This document shows positions 38,301-42,480 of a stretch of 64,000 nucleotides of DNA, piece after piece (position 1 is the first letter of the stretch; each line of letters starts with the position of its first letter). Under the pieces are notes generated by a model that was not told where the DNA came from, did no database searches, and saw only the letters and a program-made list of their open reading frames with translations. The stretch is from Archivesica marissinica (lineage: Eukaryota; Mollusca; Bivalvia; Venerida; Vesicomyidae). Both the position numbers and the translations under genes were made by a program. The stretch lies in assembly GCA_014843695.1 (NCBI GenBank), contig CM026386.1, positions 19,521,973 through 19,585,972 on the forward strand, in the 5' to 3' direction.

Positions 38301-40500
38301 GTTTGATAGTCGGTACAACAGTATGTTTGATAGTCGGTACAACAGTATGTTTGATAGTCGGTACAACAGTATGTTTGATAGTCGGTACAACAGTATGTTT
38401 GATAGTCGGTACAACAGTATGTTTGACAGTCGGTACAACAGTATGTTTGACAGTCGGTACAACAGTATGTTTGACAGTCGGTACAACAGTATGTTTGACA
38501 GTCGGTACAACAGTATGTTTGATAGTCGGTACAACAGTATGTTTGATAGTCTGTACAACAGTACATTTGACAGTCGGTACAACAGTACGTTTGACAGTCG
38601 GTACAACAGTACGTTTGACAGTCGGTACAACAGTATGTTTGACAGTCGGTACAACAGTATGTTTGACAGTCGGTACAACAGTACGTTTGACAGTCGGTAC
38701 AACAGTACGTTTGACAGTCGGTACAACAGTACGTTTGATAGTCGGTACAACAGTATGTTTGATAGTCGGTACAACAGTACGTTTGACAGTCGGTACAACA
38801 GTACGTTTGACAGTCGGTACAACAGTACGTTTGACAGTCGGTACAACAGTATGTTTGACAGTCGGTACAACAGTATGTTTGACAGTCGGTACAACAGTAT
38901 GTTTGATAGTCGGTACAATGTTGTATTCTCTGGTTCAGATTAAGGAGACTAACATGCGGTCGTACTGTACATGTGCTGGAGAGTTTACCAACACCATGAC
39001 GATAGACGACCTAGGAAAGCAGCTGAGAACCTTCAGAGGTATCGCCAGGTAAGCAGTTTATTGTGATGCAACCGAAGAGTTGTATATAACTTAAATTACC
39101 ATGACTATTCTATTGAAAATGTGCCGCTGTCTGATCAGGCTCTGCTGTTTAATATTGGGATAGTGGAGCTAAAACACTTGTCTGAATAGCAAACAACATA
39201 GATCCTGATCAGCTGAGGCTGATGTAGATCTATTTTGTTTGCACATTCCGTCCAATTTATTCGCCAGGTTACTGGTTAAGCAAATATTTTTTTTTATCAA
39301 TCTACACCTTCAACCTTCTAAGTACATTTACTGGGAAAGGAGGAAACTTTAGTCTTCAAGAACTGTGTTCACTTGCTAACTATGATCTTGCTATTCAGAT
39401 ATACAAATAATGCTTTATATACATACCGTCTCCGTGGCCTAGAGGTAAAGGCCTACAGAGCAGGAGGTCGAAGGTTCGAACCTTGTCAGGGGTTCATTCT
39501 GATATGGCCGGATCACAGGGAATCGGCACGTTTGGGGTTACTAGTATATATATTTAAGTACAGGGATTCTACTCTGTGGGATGTCAGATTTCGCATCGAT
39601 CAGTAAAATGGCCCTATCTGAAACAAATCTGTCCAAATATAACGCCTATCCCGAGTCTTTATATTGTTCTTCAAATAAAACACAACTTTAAGCTGCATGC
39701 ATGTATACTTTGCAAACAATTGCCACAGACATTGGCCATAGCAGGTCACATTTCCATACTAGGACACGGGTTGTCAGCAACAACAAAAAATCTTCCGACG
39801 GGAGAGTTTGAACTGTGAATAACATTATCAATAAAATGTGTTTCCACTAACGTGTAGGTTTATTCGGCAAAAATGTATGTCAAAAAGAGATTTCCTAGAA
39901 TTTTCAATTTGTTTTGAAAATTTCTAAAGCGGCGCAATTCGCGTTGAAACGAGCGTTCTGATTGGATTATGATTATTCTTCATATAAAAAACACATCTTG
40001 TTACATTCTAATAGTGTAATATATATTAAATATATATACTAGTACCCCCAAACGTGCCGAATCCCTGTGGGCCGGATAATAAACAAACACTTTACAACCT
40101 GACACTGTATATACGGTTTCTCTATGATATTCAGGTAAAACCTCCGTGAAATGTAGTTGTTGTCTTATGCTAAATGTCGACTCTTAGATGCAAGTGTGGA
40201 GTGCCATGCATGTTAACTGGCCTTGTGGTTATAAAACAACTCGGAGCTCGGGCGACTTGATTGGTAGTGATATTTGCACCAATCGGAACGCTCGACTGAA
40301 TTTGAAATCTGAGAAAAGCTTTATAACCTCCAGGGTACACTGTTGAAAAGTTATTATCCCAAGGTCACTATCCGACCTTGGCTGGCTCCTAAATACGAAA
40401 CCCAAAAACTAATATTTTTCATTTCAGTCACTACAAAATGGTTCTGTTGCATGAAACCGTTGAATGGATTTTGAAGCTGAACCCCGGAATAGCTTCTTGA
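2258..40500 (+). CDS. POLE: POLE: DNA polymerase epsilon catalytic subunit, C-terminal half (22 exons, 5' end outside window)
   Basis: Encodes the C-terminal half of the leading-strand replicative DNA polymerase, a nuclear protein. In this family the half is polymerase-inactive, is structural, and binds the other epsilon subunits. The 22 exons (w1-w22, listed separately) join in phase into 1,125 codons plus TGA. Recognisable family motifs run in order from [12 protein letters not shown] in w1, through [11 protein letters not shown] (w3), IPRIFYVNQ (w4), [16 protein letters not shown] (w5), [10 protein letters not shown] (w11) and [13 protein letters not shown] (w15), to two cysteine modules. 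CysA pairs CKTC (w19) with CIQC (w20). CysB pairs CLKC (w20) with the C-x-C of YCTC (w21). The length from w1 to the stop matches the same part of vertebrate POLE. The exonuclease and active polymerase domains must lie to the left. The introns are large and filled with SINEs, MITEs and minisatellites. No exon has a frameshift or stop, so the gene looks functional. Confidence 0.95.
2425..2765. repeat. 96-bp minisatellite, about 3.5 copies
   Basis: Unit contains TACGGCTGTGAACTGCCCAA and CACCGCTGTATATTCTAATA; starts at 2428, 2524, 2620 and 2719. Confidence 0.92.
2766..2835. mobile_element. MITE-A right-end fragment
   Basis: CTGGCTGCTTAATACAGG to ACAGGTTTTACTGTA. It abuts the next MITE-A copy tail to head at a shared TA. 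Confidence 0.7.
2916..4546 (+). mobile_element. Tc1-like transposon, nearly complete
   Basis: Terminal inverted repeats start with (TATA)CACAAAGAAAAAAG at 2916 and read outwards the same way at 4546. About 41 bases match with one mismatch. TA-rich flanks fit the TA target of Tc1/mariner elements, but make the exact end uncertain by a few bases. It sits inside a MITE-A copy in the POLE w1-w2 intron. High TIR identity suggests a recent insertion. Confidence 0.92.
3184..4215 (+). pseudogene. Tc1-type DD34E transposase with one nonsense codon
   Basis: A single frame of 344 codons, the family's usual size, with one internal TAA at 3688-3690 and no frameshift. The N-terminal part has paired helix-turn-helix regions ([20 protein letters not shown]). 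The catalytic residues are present: Asp in HWSDESRF, Asp in MDDNTRPH, Glu in LYPLEHVWD. The stop falls just after the first catalytic Asp, so the product would be inactive unless read through. Confidence 0.92.
4580..4806 (+). mobile_element. SINE-D copy
   Basis: tRNA-like head with box A around AGTGATAGCGCAATCGTAGC and a box-B-like GAGTTTGAGCCC. Body has GGATTCCATCAGGAATGAGG and the AAATTTGTATAAAC end. Confidence 0.82.
5032..5241 (+). CDS. POLE: POLE exon w2
   Basis: 70 codons, phase 0/0, after TTATTATAG and before GTGAGA. Acidic start, a KRKR basic patch and [13 protein letters not shown], which aligns with the family's W-x-(E/D)-I-L-G motif. This is the poorly conserved linker. Confidence 0.88.
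5411..5652. mobile_element. MITE-B, about 240 bp
   Basis: Left ACCGTACATACTCGCCTATA and right TATAGGAGAGTAAATACGGT are inverted repeats. Non-coding; superfamily not certain. Confidence 0.72.
5755..6018 (+). mobile_element. SINE-C copy 1
   Basis: Head CGTGGTTGAGTGGTTACGGT (box A) and GGGTTCGAGCCCC (box B). Body has CCAAGTACTGGTTAATCGCT, GCCTGCCCAGGAA and the end AACCCGAAATATAAC. Confidence 0.9.
6069..6269 (+). CDS. POLE: POLE exon w3
   Basis: 67 codons, phase 0/0, after TATTTAG and before GTATTT. Contains [13 protein letters not shown], a KRRR basic stretch and [20 protein letters not shown], a highly conserved POLE block. Confidence 0.93.
6434..6570 (+). mobile_element. SINE-C copy 2, head missing
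   Basis: Starts at TGGCAGTTTCTTACGGAGG in the body and runs to the GTAAAACC end. 5' truncation is typical of retroposition. Confidence 0.85.
6671..6830. repeat. 20-bp minisatellite, 8 copies
   Basis: Unit ACTACCAACAGTCATCCAAA, nearly perfect, in the POLE w3-w4 intron. Confidence 0.95.
7138..7270 (+). CDS. POLE: POLE exon w4
   Basis: Phase 0 start after TTGTAG, phase 1 end before GTAAGC. Encodes [14 protein letters not shown] then IPRIFYVNQ, matching the LWALVGSDLH / IPRVFYVNQ region of the family. Confidence 0.92.
7383..7594. repeat. 53-bp minisatellite, 4 copies
   Basis: Unit contains GTCTAATGAACCGCCATGC and TTGAAATGGCTTGCCCCTCA. It ends about 170 bases upstream of exon w5. Confidence 0.93.
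7763..7998 (+). CDS. POLE: POLE exon w5
   Basis: Starts with the last two bases of a split codon after TTTGCAG and ends in phase 0 before GTGGGT. Encodes [27 protein letters not shown] and [17 protein letters not shown], all strongly conserved. The upstream intron holds a 53-bp array that does not extend into the exon. Confidence 0.94.
8131..8358 (-). mobile_element. SINE-D copy
   Basis: Reverse orientation: tail GTTTATACAAATTTAG first, then CTCATTCCTGATGGAATCC and the tRNA-like head near GCGCAGGGCTTCCAC. Confidence 0.85.
8406..8796. mobile_element. MITE-A, long copy
   Basis: Ends TACAGTCAACCCCGTCTTAA and CTAACACAGGTTTGACTGTA. About 190 bases in the centre are unlike other copies and may be an insertion. 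Confidence 0.8.
8857..8963 (+). CDS. POLE: POLE exon w6 (3' end copied into an array)
   Basis: Phase 0 start after CATAG, phase 2 end (TG before GTAAGT). Encodes [20 protein letters not shown]. The last roughly 30 exon bases and the donor are repeated several times in the intron directly downstream (8964-9210), so several look-alike donors follow the true one. Confidence 0.9.
8930..9210. repeat. 42-bp array seeded by the w6 exon-intron junction
   Basis: The exon end (CATCTGTATCTGTACCATC plus ATATCTG and GTAAGT) is followed by several copies of GTGCCTGGAACCAGCATCTA and CTGTACCATCATGTCTGGTA. Each copy ends in TCTG/GTAA, so the repeat includes a 5' splice site. One copy has a small insert at 9127-9150. 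Confidence 0.9.
9507..9672 (-). mobile_element. SINE-E copy, internally deleted
   Basis: Tail CGTTTATTTATCGCCGCTAC, then CCTCGGTTTAAAGTCCC and the tRNA-Thr-like head ending GGACTACAGATCTGTCTG. Lacks the middle of the family consensus. Confidence 0.78.
9885..9912. repeat. (TCTG)n microsatellite
   Basis: Seven TCTG units just upstream of exon w7. Confidence 0.9.
9958..10086 (+). CDS. POLE: POLE exon w7
   Basis: One base completes the split codon from w6; the end is phase 2 before GTAAGA. Encodes [20 protein letters not shown] and RSDQMPNL, matching the FVLDTVRSNQMPSL block. A (TCTG)n tract lies 40-70 bases upstream of the acceptor. Confidence 0.92.
10150..10465. repeat. 59-bp minisatellite, about 5 copies
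   Basis: Unit contains ATTGATAAATGTAGTTCTTG and AAATCGGCTAAATTCATATA. One copy carries an A-rich insert (10215-10250). Confidence 0.9.
10511..12473. mobile_element. Long element with MITE-B termini (about 1.96 kb)
   Basis: Starts ATACCGTATTTACTCACCTA with CCGTCTTATAAGCG close by. Ends GTCGTCTTATTGGCGAGTAA then ATACGGTA. No transposase is recognisable inside. It may be one larger non-autonomous member, or two MITEs flanking other DNA. Confidence 0.5.
11787..12208. repeat. Scattered GAGGTTTCGTCAAC motifs, 4 direct and 2 inverted
   Basis: Forward copies at 11787, 11806, 11844 and 11873; reverse complement GTTGACGAAACCTCC at 12176 and 12194. All lie inside the long MITE-B-ended element. Confidence 0.7.
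12687..12853 (+). CDS. POLE: POLE exon w8 (3' end duplicated)
   Basis: One base completes the codon from w7; phase 1 end before GTACGT. Encodes [20 protein letters not shown] and [11 protein letters not shown], typical of POLE. The last 17 exon bases and donor recur 89 bases downstream. Confidence 0.91.
12837..13012. repeat. 89-bp tandem duplication of the w8 exon-intron junction
   Basis: TGTACAATCACCGCAAG/GTACGTATG occurs at 12837 (true exon end) and again at 12926, each followed by ATAACCTTGCTTTACAG and TGTTTGGTCTCGGGGTTC. Confidence 0.93.
13194..13515 (-). mobile_element. SINE-D copy with extra shared flank
   Basis: SINE-D (about 13290-13512, reverse) plus about 95 bases (ATTATCCTGACTGCTAGAAT, TGTTTGACGAGGAAGAC) also present next to the copy at 56454-56785. 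Confidence 0.8.
13844..13916 (+). CDS. POLE: POLE exon w9
   Basis: 73 bases after TTTCAG, phase 1 in and phase 2 out (AG before GTATAT). Encodes [20 protein letters not shown]. It joins directly to w10 in phase, which shows that the pogo-like element in between is intronic. Confidence 0.88.
13922..13955. repeat. (AT)n/(AC)n microsatellite
   Basis: ATATATATATATATATATAT followed by ACACACAC, directly after the w9 donor. Confidence 0.85.
14158..14417 (+). mobile_element. SINE-C copy 3 with clear target-site duplication
   Basis: Flanked by AGAAAACCGATTGT on both sides (about 14147 and 14416). Full head and body. Confidence 0.92.
14975..15722. repeat. 76-bp minisatellite inside the transposase relic
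   Basis: About ten copies of a 76-base unit containing GTGTGACTTACACCTATGTG and CTTTGTCTTGTACTGCA. Because 76 is not a multiple of three, it cannot be a coding repeat, so its growth broke the transposase frame or followed its death. Confidence 0.9.
15723..16080. other. No host gene recognised
   Basis: AT-rich sequence between the 76-bp array and the transposase core; probably degraded transposon sequence. Confidence 0.4.
17625..18428. repeat. 30-bp minisatellite, about 27 copies
   Basis: Unit CATGGATATTCCTCCCATGT plus CAAGGAAACA. The period is about a multiple of three and stop-poor, so long open frames on both strands are artefacts. Variants CAAGG / CTAGG / CCAGG occur in blocks, showing local homogenisation. 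Confidence 0.95.
18558..18840. repeat. Low-copy dispersed repeat (related to 42480-42760)
   Basis: ACATCCGAGGACTAATTCTC, CCACCCTACCACTGA and the following spacing match a diverged copy at 42608 onward. Type unknown. Confidence 0.55.
18983..19070 (+). CDS. POLE: POLE exon w10
   Basis: One base completes a Ser codon from w9; phase 0 end before GTGATT. Encodes [20 protein letters not shown], matching the VLDWQRHGARRMI block. Confidence 0.93.
19105..19315. mobile_element. MITE-P-like copy (second subfamily)
   Basis: TTAA-bounded. Inside, GAATAGCAAACAGCATAGAG and CCTGATCAGACGG are shared with 39120-39280, 51343-51570 and 53170-53240. Confidence 0.65.
20093..20268. mobile_element. MITE-A copy
   Basis: Ends TACAGTCGAACCTGTGTTAG and GACAGGTTTGCCTGTA, with AAGCAGCC motifs inside; about 176 bp. 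Confidence 0.85.
20305..20592 (+). CDS. POLE: POLE exon w11
   Basis: 96 codons, phase 0/0, after CCTGTAG and before GTAACT. Encodes [28 protein letters not shown] and [10 protein letters not shown], then STVCVELDI; the most conserved exon in the window. A MITE-A copy ends about 35 bases upstream. Confidence 0.95.
21035..21730 (+). repeat. 40-bp satellite derived from SINE-C body
   Basis: Starts with a SINE-C segment (TTTCTTATGGAGGTTGGTTA). The unit GTACTGGTTAACGACTGGAG plus CCTGCCCAGGAAAGGTGTAT then repeats about 16 times. It ends with the SINE-C tail (GGTAAACTGCCTGCCTGCGA). Two variants alternate (GGTTAACGACT and GGTTATCCGCT). Confidence 0.94.
21972..22120 (+). CDS. POLE: POLE exon w12
   Basis: Phase 0 start after TTTCAG, phase 2 end before GTATGG. 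Encodes [24 protein letters not shown] and SYDETALCS. Confidence 0.93.
22310..22328. repeat. (TA)n microsatellite
   Basis: TATATATATATATATATA next to a SINE-G. Confidence 0.8.
22329..22552 (-). mobile_element. SINE-G copy
   Basis: Reverse orientation: tail ATTGCGAAGCAAGTTTTAAC, middle GGAGAAAACCCACCTGTCCG, tRNA-like head with GGATCGAACCTGGG and GCGCTAATCGGACAG. TTGAATTTTTAT on both sides looks like a target duplication. Confidence 0.85.
23008..23262 (+). mobile_element. SINE-C copy 4
   Basis: Diverged head (ATGGTATAGTGGTTATTACC), box-B-like GGTTTGAGCCCC, and a body with a short internal deletion (CAAGTACTGGTTGGAGCC). Confidence 0.85.
23415..23504 (+). CDS. POLE: POLE exon w13 (3' end copied into an array)
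   Basis: One base completes the codon from w12; phase 2 end before GTAAGC. Encodes [12 protein letters not shown] and DNQIIHFYR. The last 15 bases plus donor are the seed of the 38-bp array that follows. Confidence 0.92.
23490..23985 (+). repeat. 38-bp array seeded by the w13 exon-intron junction
   Basis: Unit: GTCGTTTTTCAG (acceptor-like), TATACATTTCTATAG (copy of the exon end), GTAAGCATGTA (donor). About 11 copies here, continuing at 24232-24352 after a SINE-C insertion. The last three carry GTAAGT-type donors. Confidence 0.94.
23978..24238 (+). mobile_element. SINE-C copy 5, inside the w13 array
   Basis: Full-length head and body; array units lie on both sides, so it landed after the array formed. 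Confidence 0.9.
24232..24352 (+). repeat. Continuation of the w13 junction array
   Basis: Three diverged units with ACATTTCTATAGGTAAGTG. Confidence 0.88.
24397..24687 (-). pseudogene. RTE-type non-LTR retrotransposon ORF2 C-terminal fragment
   Basis: Encodes a basic tail with the motifs [28 protein letters not shown] and [10 protein letters not shown], typical of the end of RTE-type ORF2 proteins. It ends in a (GAT)n tail (TCATCATCATCATC on + at 24397), also typical. 5'-truncated copy in the POLE w13-w14 intron. Confidence 0.82.
24727..24910 (+). mobile_element. tRNA-headed SINE-like fragment
   Basis: Head GCGGTCGAGTGGTTACGGTC with box-B-like TGTTCGAATTCCA, then a body (GTGGTTATCTAGCTGGATCA) seen only here. 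Confidence 0.55.
24925..25295 (+). mobile_element. SINE-D-related copy with expanded middle
   Basis: Box-A-like CTCGTAGTCGAGAGGTAAC. Repeated CATGGTGGTGCCTCACCTCT blocks. Two SINE-D-like ends (AAGAATTAGGTCTCTGAGAG, TGTTGTAAGAACTT). Confidence 0.6.
25434..25518 (+). CDS. POLE: POLE exon w14
   Basis: One base completes the codon from w13; phase 0 end before GTATGT. Encodes [20 protein letters not shown], nearly invariant in the family. Confidence 0.94.
25911..26142 (-). mobile_element. SINE-D copy
   Basis: Reverse orientation, full tail to head (CATACAAATTTATTTAGC to GCGCTATCACAACTTCC). Confidence 0.88.
26300..26503 (+). CDS. POLE: POLE exon w15
   Basis: 68 codons, phase 0/0, after TTTACAG and before GTAAGT. 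Encodes [25 protein letters not shown] and the W-x-L-M-W-L-D end. Confidence 0.95.
26570..26953. mobile_element. MITE-A copy split by a SINE-D
   Basis: TACAGTCAAACCTGTGTTAG at left and GACGGGTTTGACTGTA at right. The SINE-D between is flanked by CACCTCCATTA on both sides. Confidence 0.88.
26605..26836 (-). mobile_element. SINE-D copy inside MITE-A
   Basis: Reverse orientation; the 11-base duplication of MITE-A sequence at its borders proves insertion order. Confidence 0.9.
27464..27615 (-). mobile_element. MITE-A left end joined to a SINE-G fragment
   Basis: TACAGTCAACCCTGTGATAG at 27464 starts MITE-A. From about 27519 a SINE-G head part follows (GATCTGGCGACCACC, GGATCGAACCCAGG). Confidence 0.7.
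27773..27997 (+). CDS. POLE: POLE exon w16 (3' end copied downstream)
   Basis: 75 codons, phase 0/0, after GTTCAG and before GTAAGT. Encodes [12 protein letters not shown], a strongly acidic stretch, and [18 protein letters not shown]. The acidic linker is also found in vertebrates. Degraded copies of the exon end and donor follow at 28019-28180. Confidence 0.92.
27961..28180 (+). repeat. Degraded copies of the w16 exon-intron junction
   Basis: The exon end GGCCGGAGCGTGTCAGACAA / CTTTAATGTAAGT recurs at 28031 as GGCCGGAGCGTGTCGGCC / GACTTTAATGTAAGT, with weaker copies near 28097 and 28153. Confidence 0.75.
28209..28347. mobile_element. MITE-L copy
   Basis: GGTTATAACACTTTTCTC at left (partly duplicated) and GAGAAATGTTTTATAACC at right are inverted repeats. 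Confidence 0.65.
28428..28710. repeat. 41-bp minisatellite, about 6.5 copies
   Basis: Unit contains AGAGTTAGGCAAGTTGAGAA and ATCTCTATATTGGTATCAT. Confidence 0.94.
28912..29382. repeat. 66-bp minisatellite, 7 copies, in dimers
   Basis: Unit contains GTGAAGCTCCCACAATGTGG. Units alternate between TTAATGGCCTGATGATCTG and TTACTGGCCTGGTGACCTG, so the higher-order unit is 132 bp. 66 is a multiple of three, which gives a spurious open frame on -. Confidence 0.95.
29451..29650 (+). CDS. POLE: POLE exon w17
   Basis: Phase 0 start after ATTATAG, phase 2 end before GTAAGA. Encodes [20 protein letters not shown] and a Q/S/T-rich stretch ending [30 protein letters not shown] array begins about 15 bases after the donor. 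Confidence 0.9.
29665..30345. repeat. 19-20-bp CCAATCCCAACTAC array, about 680 bp
   Basis: Unit TCCCAATCCCAACTACCTG with many small variants; starts just after the w17 donor. C+A/T strand asymmetry is strong. Confidence 0.94.
30560..30836 (-). mobile_element. SINE-E copy, full length
   Basis: Tail TTACGTTTATTTATCGTCGC to the tRNA-Thr-like head (CCAGCGTGTTACCACTGGAC). AATAGTCTC flanks both ends. Confidence 0.9.
31047..31182 (+). CDS. POLE: POLE exon w18
   Basis: One base completes the codon from w17; phase 0 end before GTAATG. Encodes [31 protein letters not shown] and EFVKSICK. Confidence 0.94.
31384..31560 (-). mobile_element. SINE-I copy, diverged
   Basis: Reverse orientation of the element at 61766-61975: GACATGTTTTCCTGGGCAGG, GGTTAGCCAGTACTAAGC, CACTGGACCACACATACC. 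Confidence 0.7.
32021..32232 (+). CDS. POLE: POLE exon w19 (first half of CysA)
   Basis: Phase 0 start after TTTTCAG, phase 2 end before GTACAC. Encodes [40 protein letters not shown]. The C-K-T-C pair is the first half of the CysA metal site, which in this family contributes to subunit assembly at the C terminus. Confidence 0.95.
32453..32684 (+). mobile_element. SINE-D copy
   Basis: GGAAGTCGTGATAGCGCAGT to AATTTGCATAAA; imperfect flanking repeat TCCTGTACCC / TCCCGTACCG. Confidence 0.88.
33181..35233. repeat. 44-bp satellite with assembly gap
   Basis: Unit GTAATGTATTACTTCATCAA then TATAGACCAGAGCTGGGG and CATGGT, essentially perfect in every copy. Interrupted by 1,000 Ns. True length unknown. 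Confidence 0.97.
33664..34663. other. Assembly gap of exactly 1,000 N
   Basis: Placeholder gap inside the 44-bp satellite; its size is not informative. Confidence 1.
35240..36885. repeat. 38-bp satellite, about 43 copies
   Basis: Unit AACCGTAACTGACTGGTTGC plus AAGCTTTATCCCTGACAG. Variants (GGTTGC/TGTTGC, AAGC/CAGG/GAGA) recur in ordered blocks, suggesting higher-order duplication. It directly abuts the 44-bp array. Confidence 0.96.
36900..36985 (+). mobile_element. SINE-D 3' fragment
   Basis: ATAGATTCTATCAGGAATGA and GGTCTCGAGAGCGATT match the SINE-D body. Confidence 0.65.
37137..37269 (+). CDS. POLE: POLE exon w20 (CysA second half, CysB first half)
   Basis: One base completes the codon from w19; phase 0 end before GTGTGT. 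The C-I-Q-C pair closes CysA and C-L-K-C opens CysB. The upstream intron (32233-37136) holds the largest minisatellites and the assembly gap. Confidence 0.94.
37878..37962. repeat. Left part of the ACAACAGTATGTTTGATAGTC array
   Basis: Longer-period copies (about 40 bp, with CGAAAGTTGCATAC) of the unit that continues at 38240. Confidence 0.88.
37963..38217 (+). mobile_element. SINE-C copy 6, inside the array
   Basis: Inserted between TTTGATAGTC and TTGATATTCG, a probable target duplication. Confidence 0.9.
38240..38918. repeat. 24-bp array, about 28 copies, next to exon w21
   Basis: Unit ACAACAGTATGTTTGATAGT CGGT split by variants GATAGT/GACAGT and TATG/TACG. The period is a multiple of three and gives stop-free frames on both strands; these are not genes. 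The array ends about 20 bases before the w21 acceptor. Confidence 0.95.
38939..39048 (+). CDS. POLE: POLE exon w21 (CysB second half)
   Basis: Phase 0 start after TGGTTCAG, phase 2 end before GTAAGC. Encodes [14 protein letters not shown], with the closing C-x-C of CysB. A 24-bp array ends about 20 bases upstream of the acceptor. Confidence 0.94.
39120..39282. mobile_element. MITE-P-like copy (second subfamily)
   Basis: GCTCTGCTGTTTAATATTGG, GAATAGCAAACAACATAGAT and TTTGCACATTCCGTCCAATT, ending near GGTTAAGC. Confidence 0.6.
39424..39560 (+). mobile_element. SINE-H copy
   Basis: tRNA-like head CGTGGCCTAGAGGTAAAGGC with box B GGTTCGAACCT, then TGATATGGCCGG and GGCACGTTTGGGGTTA. Confidence 0.75.
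40040..40082 (-). mobile_element. SINE-H tail, inverted
   Basis: CCCCCAAACGTGCCGAATCC is the reverse complement of the tail at 39505-39535. Confidence 0.7.
40228..40334. mobile_element. MITE-L copy
   Basis: GGTTATAAAACAACTCGG at left and GAGAAAAGCTTTATAACC at right. Confidence 0.7.
40428..40500 (+). CDS. POLE: POLE exon w22 (last coding exon, stop TGA)
   Basis: One base completes a Ser codon, then [20 protein letters not shown] and a short tail before TGA at 40498-40500. Matches the family's C-terminal Y-x-x-x-x-L-x-E-T-x-E-W-x-L-x-x-N-P pattern. Confidence 0.94.
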
Positions 40501-40582
40501 AATGCTGCAAGTTACGTGATCAAATCAGACAACCATGATGATGATTGAGCTTATCTACCTCCGGCGAACCATATGGGCAAGC

Positions 40583-40760
40583 GTACAATCAAACTGTCTT
40601 AAGCAACCAGCCAAGGATATCACACAGTGGCTGCTTAGCAAATGTGGCTGCTTAATAGAGGTCAAATGTATAGTAAAGCAACATAATGGAAAATCTGGAA
40701 ACTTGCTGTTTAATACAGGTTGGTTGCTTAATAAAGGTGGCCACTCAGTCAGGTTTGACC
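40583..40760. mobile_element. MITE-A copy just downstream of POLE
   Basis: ACAATCAAACTGTCTTAAGC to CAGTCAGGTTTGACCATA. Contains the only nearby AATAAA. Confidence 0.8.
40730..40735 (+). promoter_or_regulatory. Candidate POLE polyadenylation signal inside a MITE-A copy
   Basis: First AATAAA seen downstream of the POLE stop, 230 bases after it. It lies in a MITE-A copy, at a place where other copies read TTAATGGAGG and this one reads TTAATAAAGG. No transcript evidence is available. Confidence 0.3.
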
Positions 40761-40913
40761 ATAGTTACAAAATGTGAAGACAACTATGGTAGCAGACATT
40801 ATGAAACTAAATCCACAGAATTACGTGCATGAAATATCAATAGCGGACTTGCGGAATGATACTACCGTAGTCCTGCTGGCTGTGTGCGAGTGCAAAACCT
40901 ATTTAAATGCATT

Positions 40914-40938
40914 TATATATATATATATATATATATGA
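40914..40938. repeat. (TA)n microsatellite
   Basis: TATATATATATATATATATA. Confidence 0.85.
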
Positions 40939-41239
40939 AAATCATGTGTACATGTGCCATGCTCCAGGTGGATGTTGATCTATGGGACTTTGGAGTCTTG
41001 TCATGACTTGAACTTGTTATCTATAGTTGAAAACGTGGCGTCTGTAGCCCAGTAGTAGAGCCGTCGGATGTGTAATTGGGGGAGGGGCAGATTGGATACT
41101 CTGATCTGGAAAGCCTGGCTTGCAAAACATGTCTAGCTTGTCACTTATTGACATTAATGAAATAGGAAATGGAAGGCAGTATAATGAAATTGGACTGCAT
41201 CCACTGTTGTGTCAGTTCCTATTTAAAATTGTAATTAAG

Positions 41240-41425
41240 ATAAGTTGATTTACCGGGCAATTCGGTTACAGATGTATAAGTTGATTTACCGGGCAATTCG
41301 GTTACAGATGTATAAGTTGATTTACCGGGCAATTCAGTTACAGATGTATAAGTTGATTTACCGGGCAATTCAGTTACAGATATATAAGTTGATTTACCGG
41401 GCAATTCAGTTACAGATGTATTACA
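41240..41425. repeat. 36-bp minisatellite, 5 copies
   Basis: Unit GTATAAGTTGATTTACCGGG plus CAATTCAGTTACAGAT; intergenic. Confidence 0.94.
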
Positions 41426-42480
41426 TAAGCCTTGTGGAGATGTTTAGTGGACAGATTGAGATGCTGGCGATATTTGCGTATATCGTAAATTGTTTAAATA
41501 TAGTGTGGAACCCTCGGCCATTCTTTGCACCACCGGTATTATAGATACAAGTCTGTTCTGGCAACAAATTGTGCCGACCAGTCGAGAGTATCCCTACACA
41601 CTATATATTGAATGGACGGAATAATTGTCAATCGCCCTGTTTTCGTTCCTCCACCTGCTTTCGAATTTGTTTGCGAATGATGTGACTTTGTCATCGCTGT
41701 CGGTAACACGTGATTGGTTTATATGGTAAGCGCTAGAACTGCCAAACAGGAAAATGAGTAAAACAGATATATATTCACGTTATATTTCAAAAATATGGCA
41801 ATGTTTTCATCAATCTCATTCACATGTGTGTATATATAAAGAACGATTGGTTTGTTTTTGTAGCGTGTGAAGCTTTGGATTACTTTGCAAGGTTACATAC
41901 ATGCCAGTAATGTGAAAAAGCCAGAAAATGCCAGAAAACACATTTCTAATTCATGAAATTCGATTGGGGGAACGAAAACAGATCCTCGATCTGAGTTTAG
42001 TCTTAACGTATTAAATGCAAGAATGATCACCTTACATAGCATAATGATTTCATCTGCTATAAAAGAGACTTCTTGAAGTTATTTACCGACTGTCCTTTGA
42101 GGTCCGAAAAAACTGGTATGGCCATGGTACTTTATGATCCGGTGCTGGGGACCAGTGTTGCATGAATGTTAAATGGCTAGTTGACGGGTAACTGTATATA
42201 TGTGTAATTAAAACACTCGTACCTTTGTACTTGCAGTCCATTAATATTGGATTGCTGTCAAAGGGCCAGAGTATTATTAAATCCTATGCGTAAATGTATG
42301 AAATTAACAATTTTACTTAGTAGGATATTGTTATAAAAGTGTGTGTTTTAAGTAAGATATAAGCCTCAAACGGATCCAATATGCCATATATATTGGTACC
42401 ATCTTAGGCGCGCCTCAAATAAGTAATTGTAGTGCAATCTTTAAAAACTTGAAACTTAGTGCAATTACTTCACCCACAGT
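41426..42480. other. Intergenic, nothing recognised
   Basis: AT-rich unique-looking sequence without coding or repeat signals that I can support. Confidence 0.5.

Noticed and set aside
38219..39052. Long open frames on both strands next to exon w21
   Set aside because: Produced by a 24-bp array; only the part from 38939 is real POLE coding sequence.
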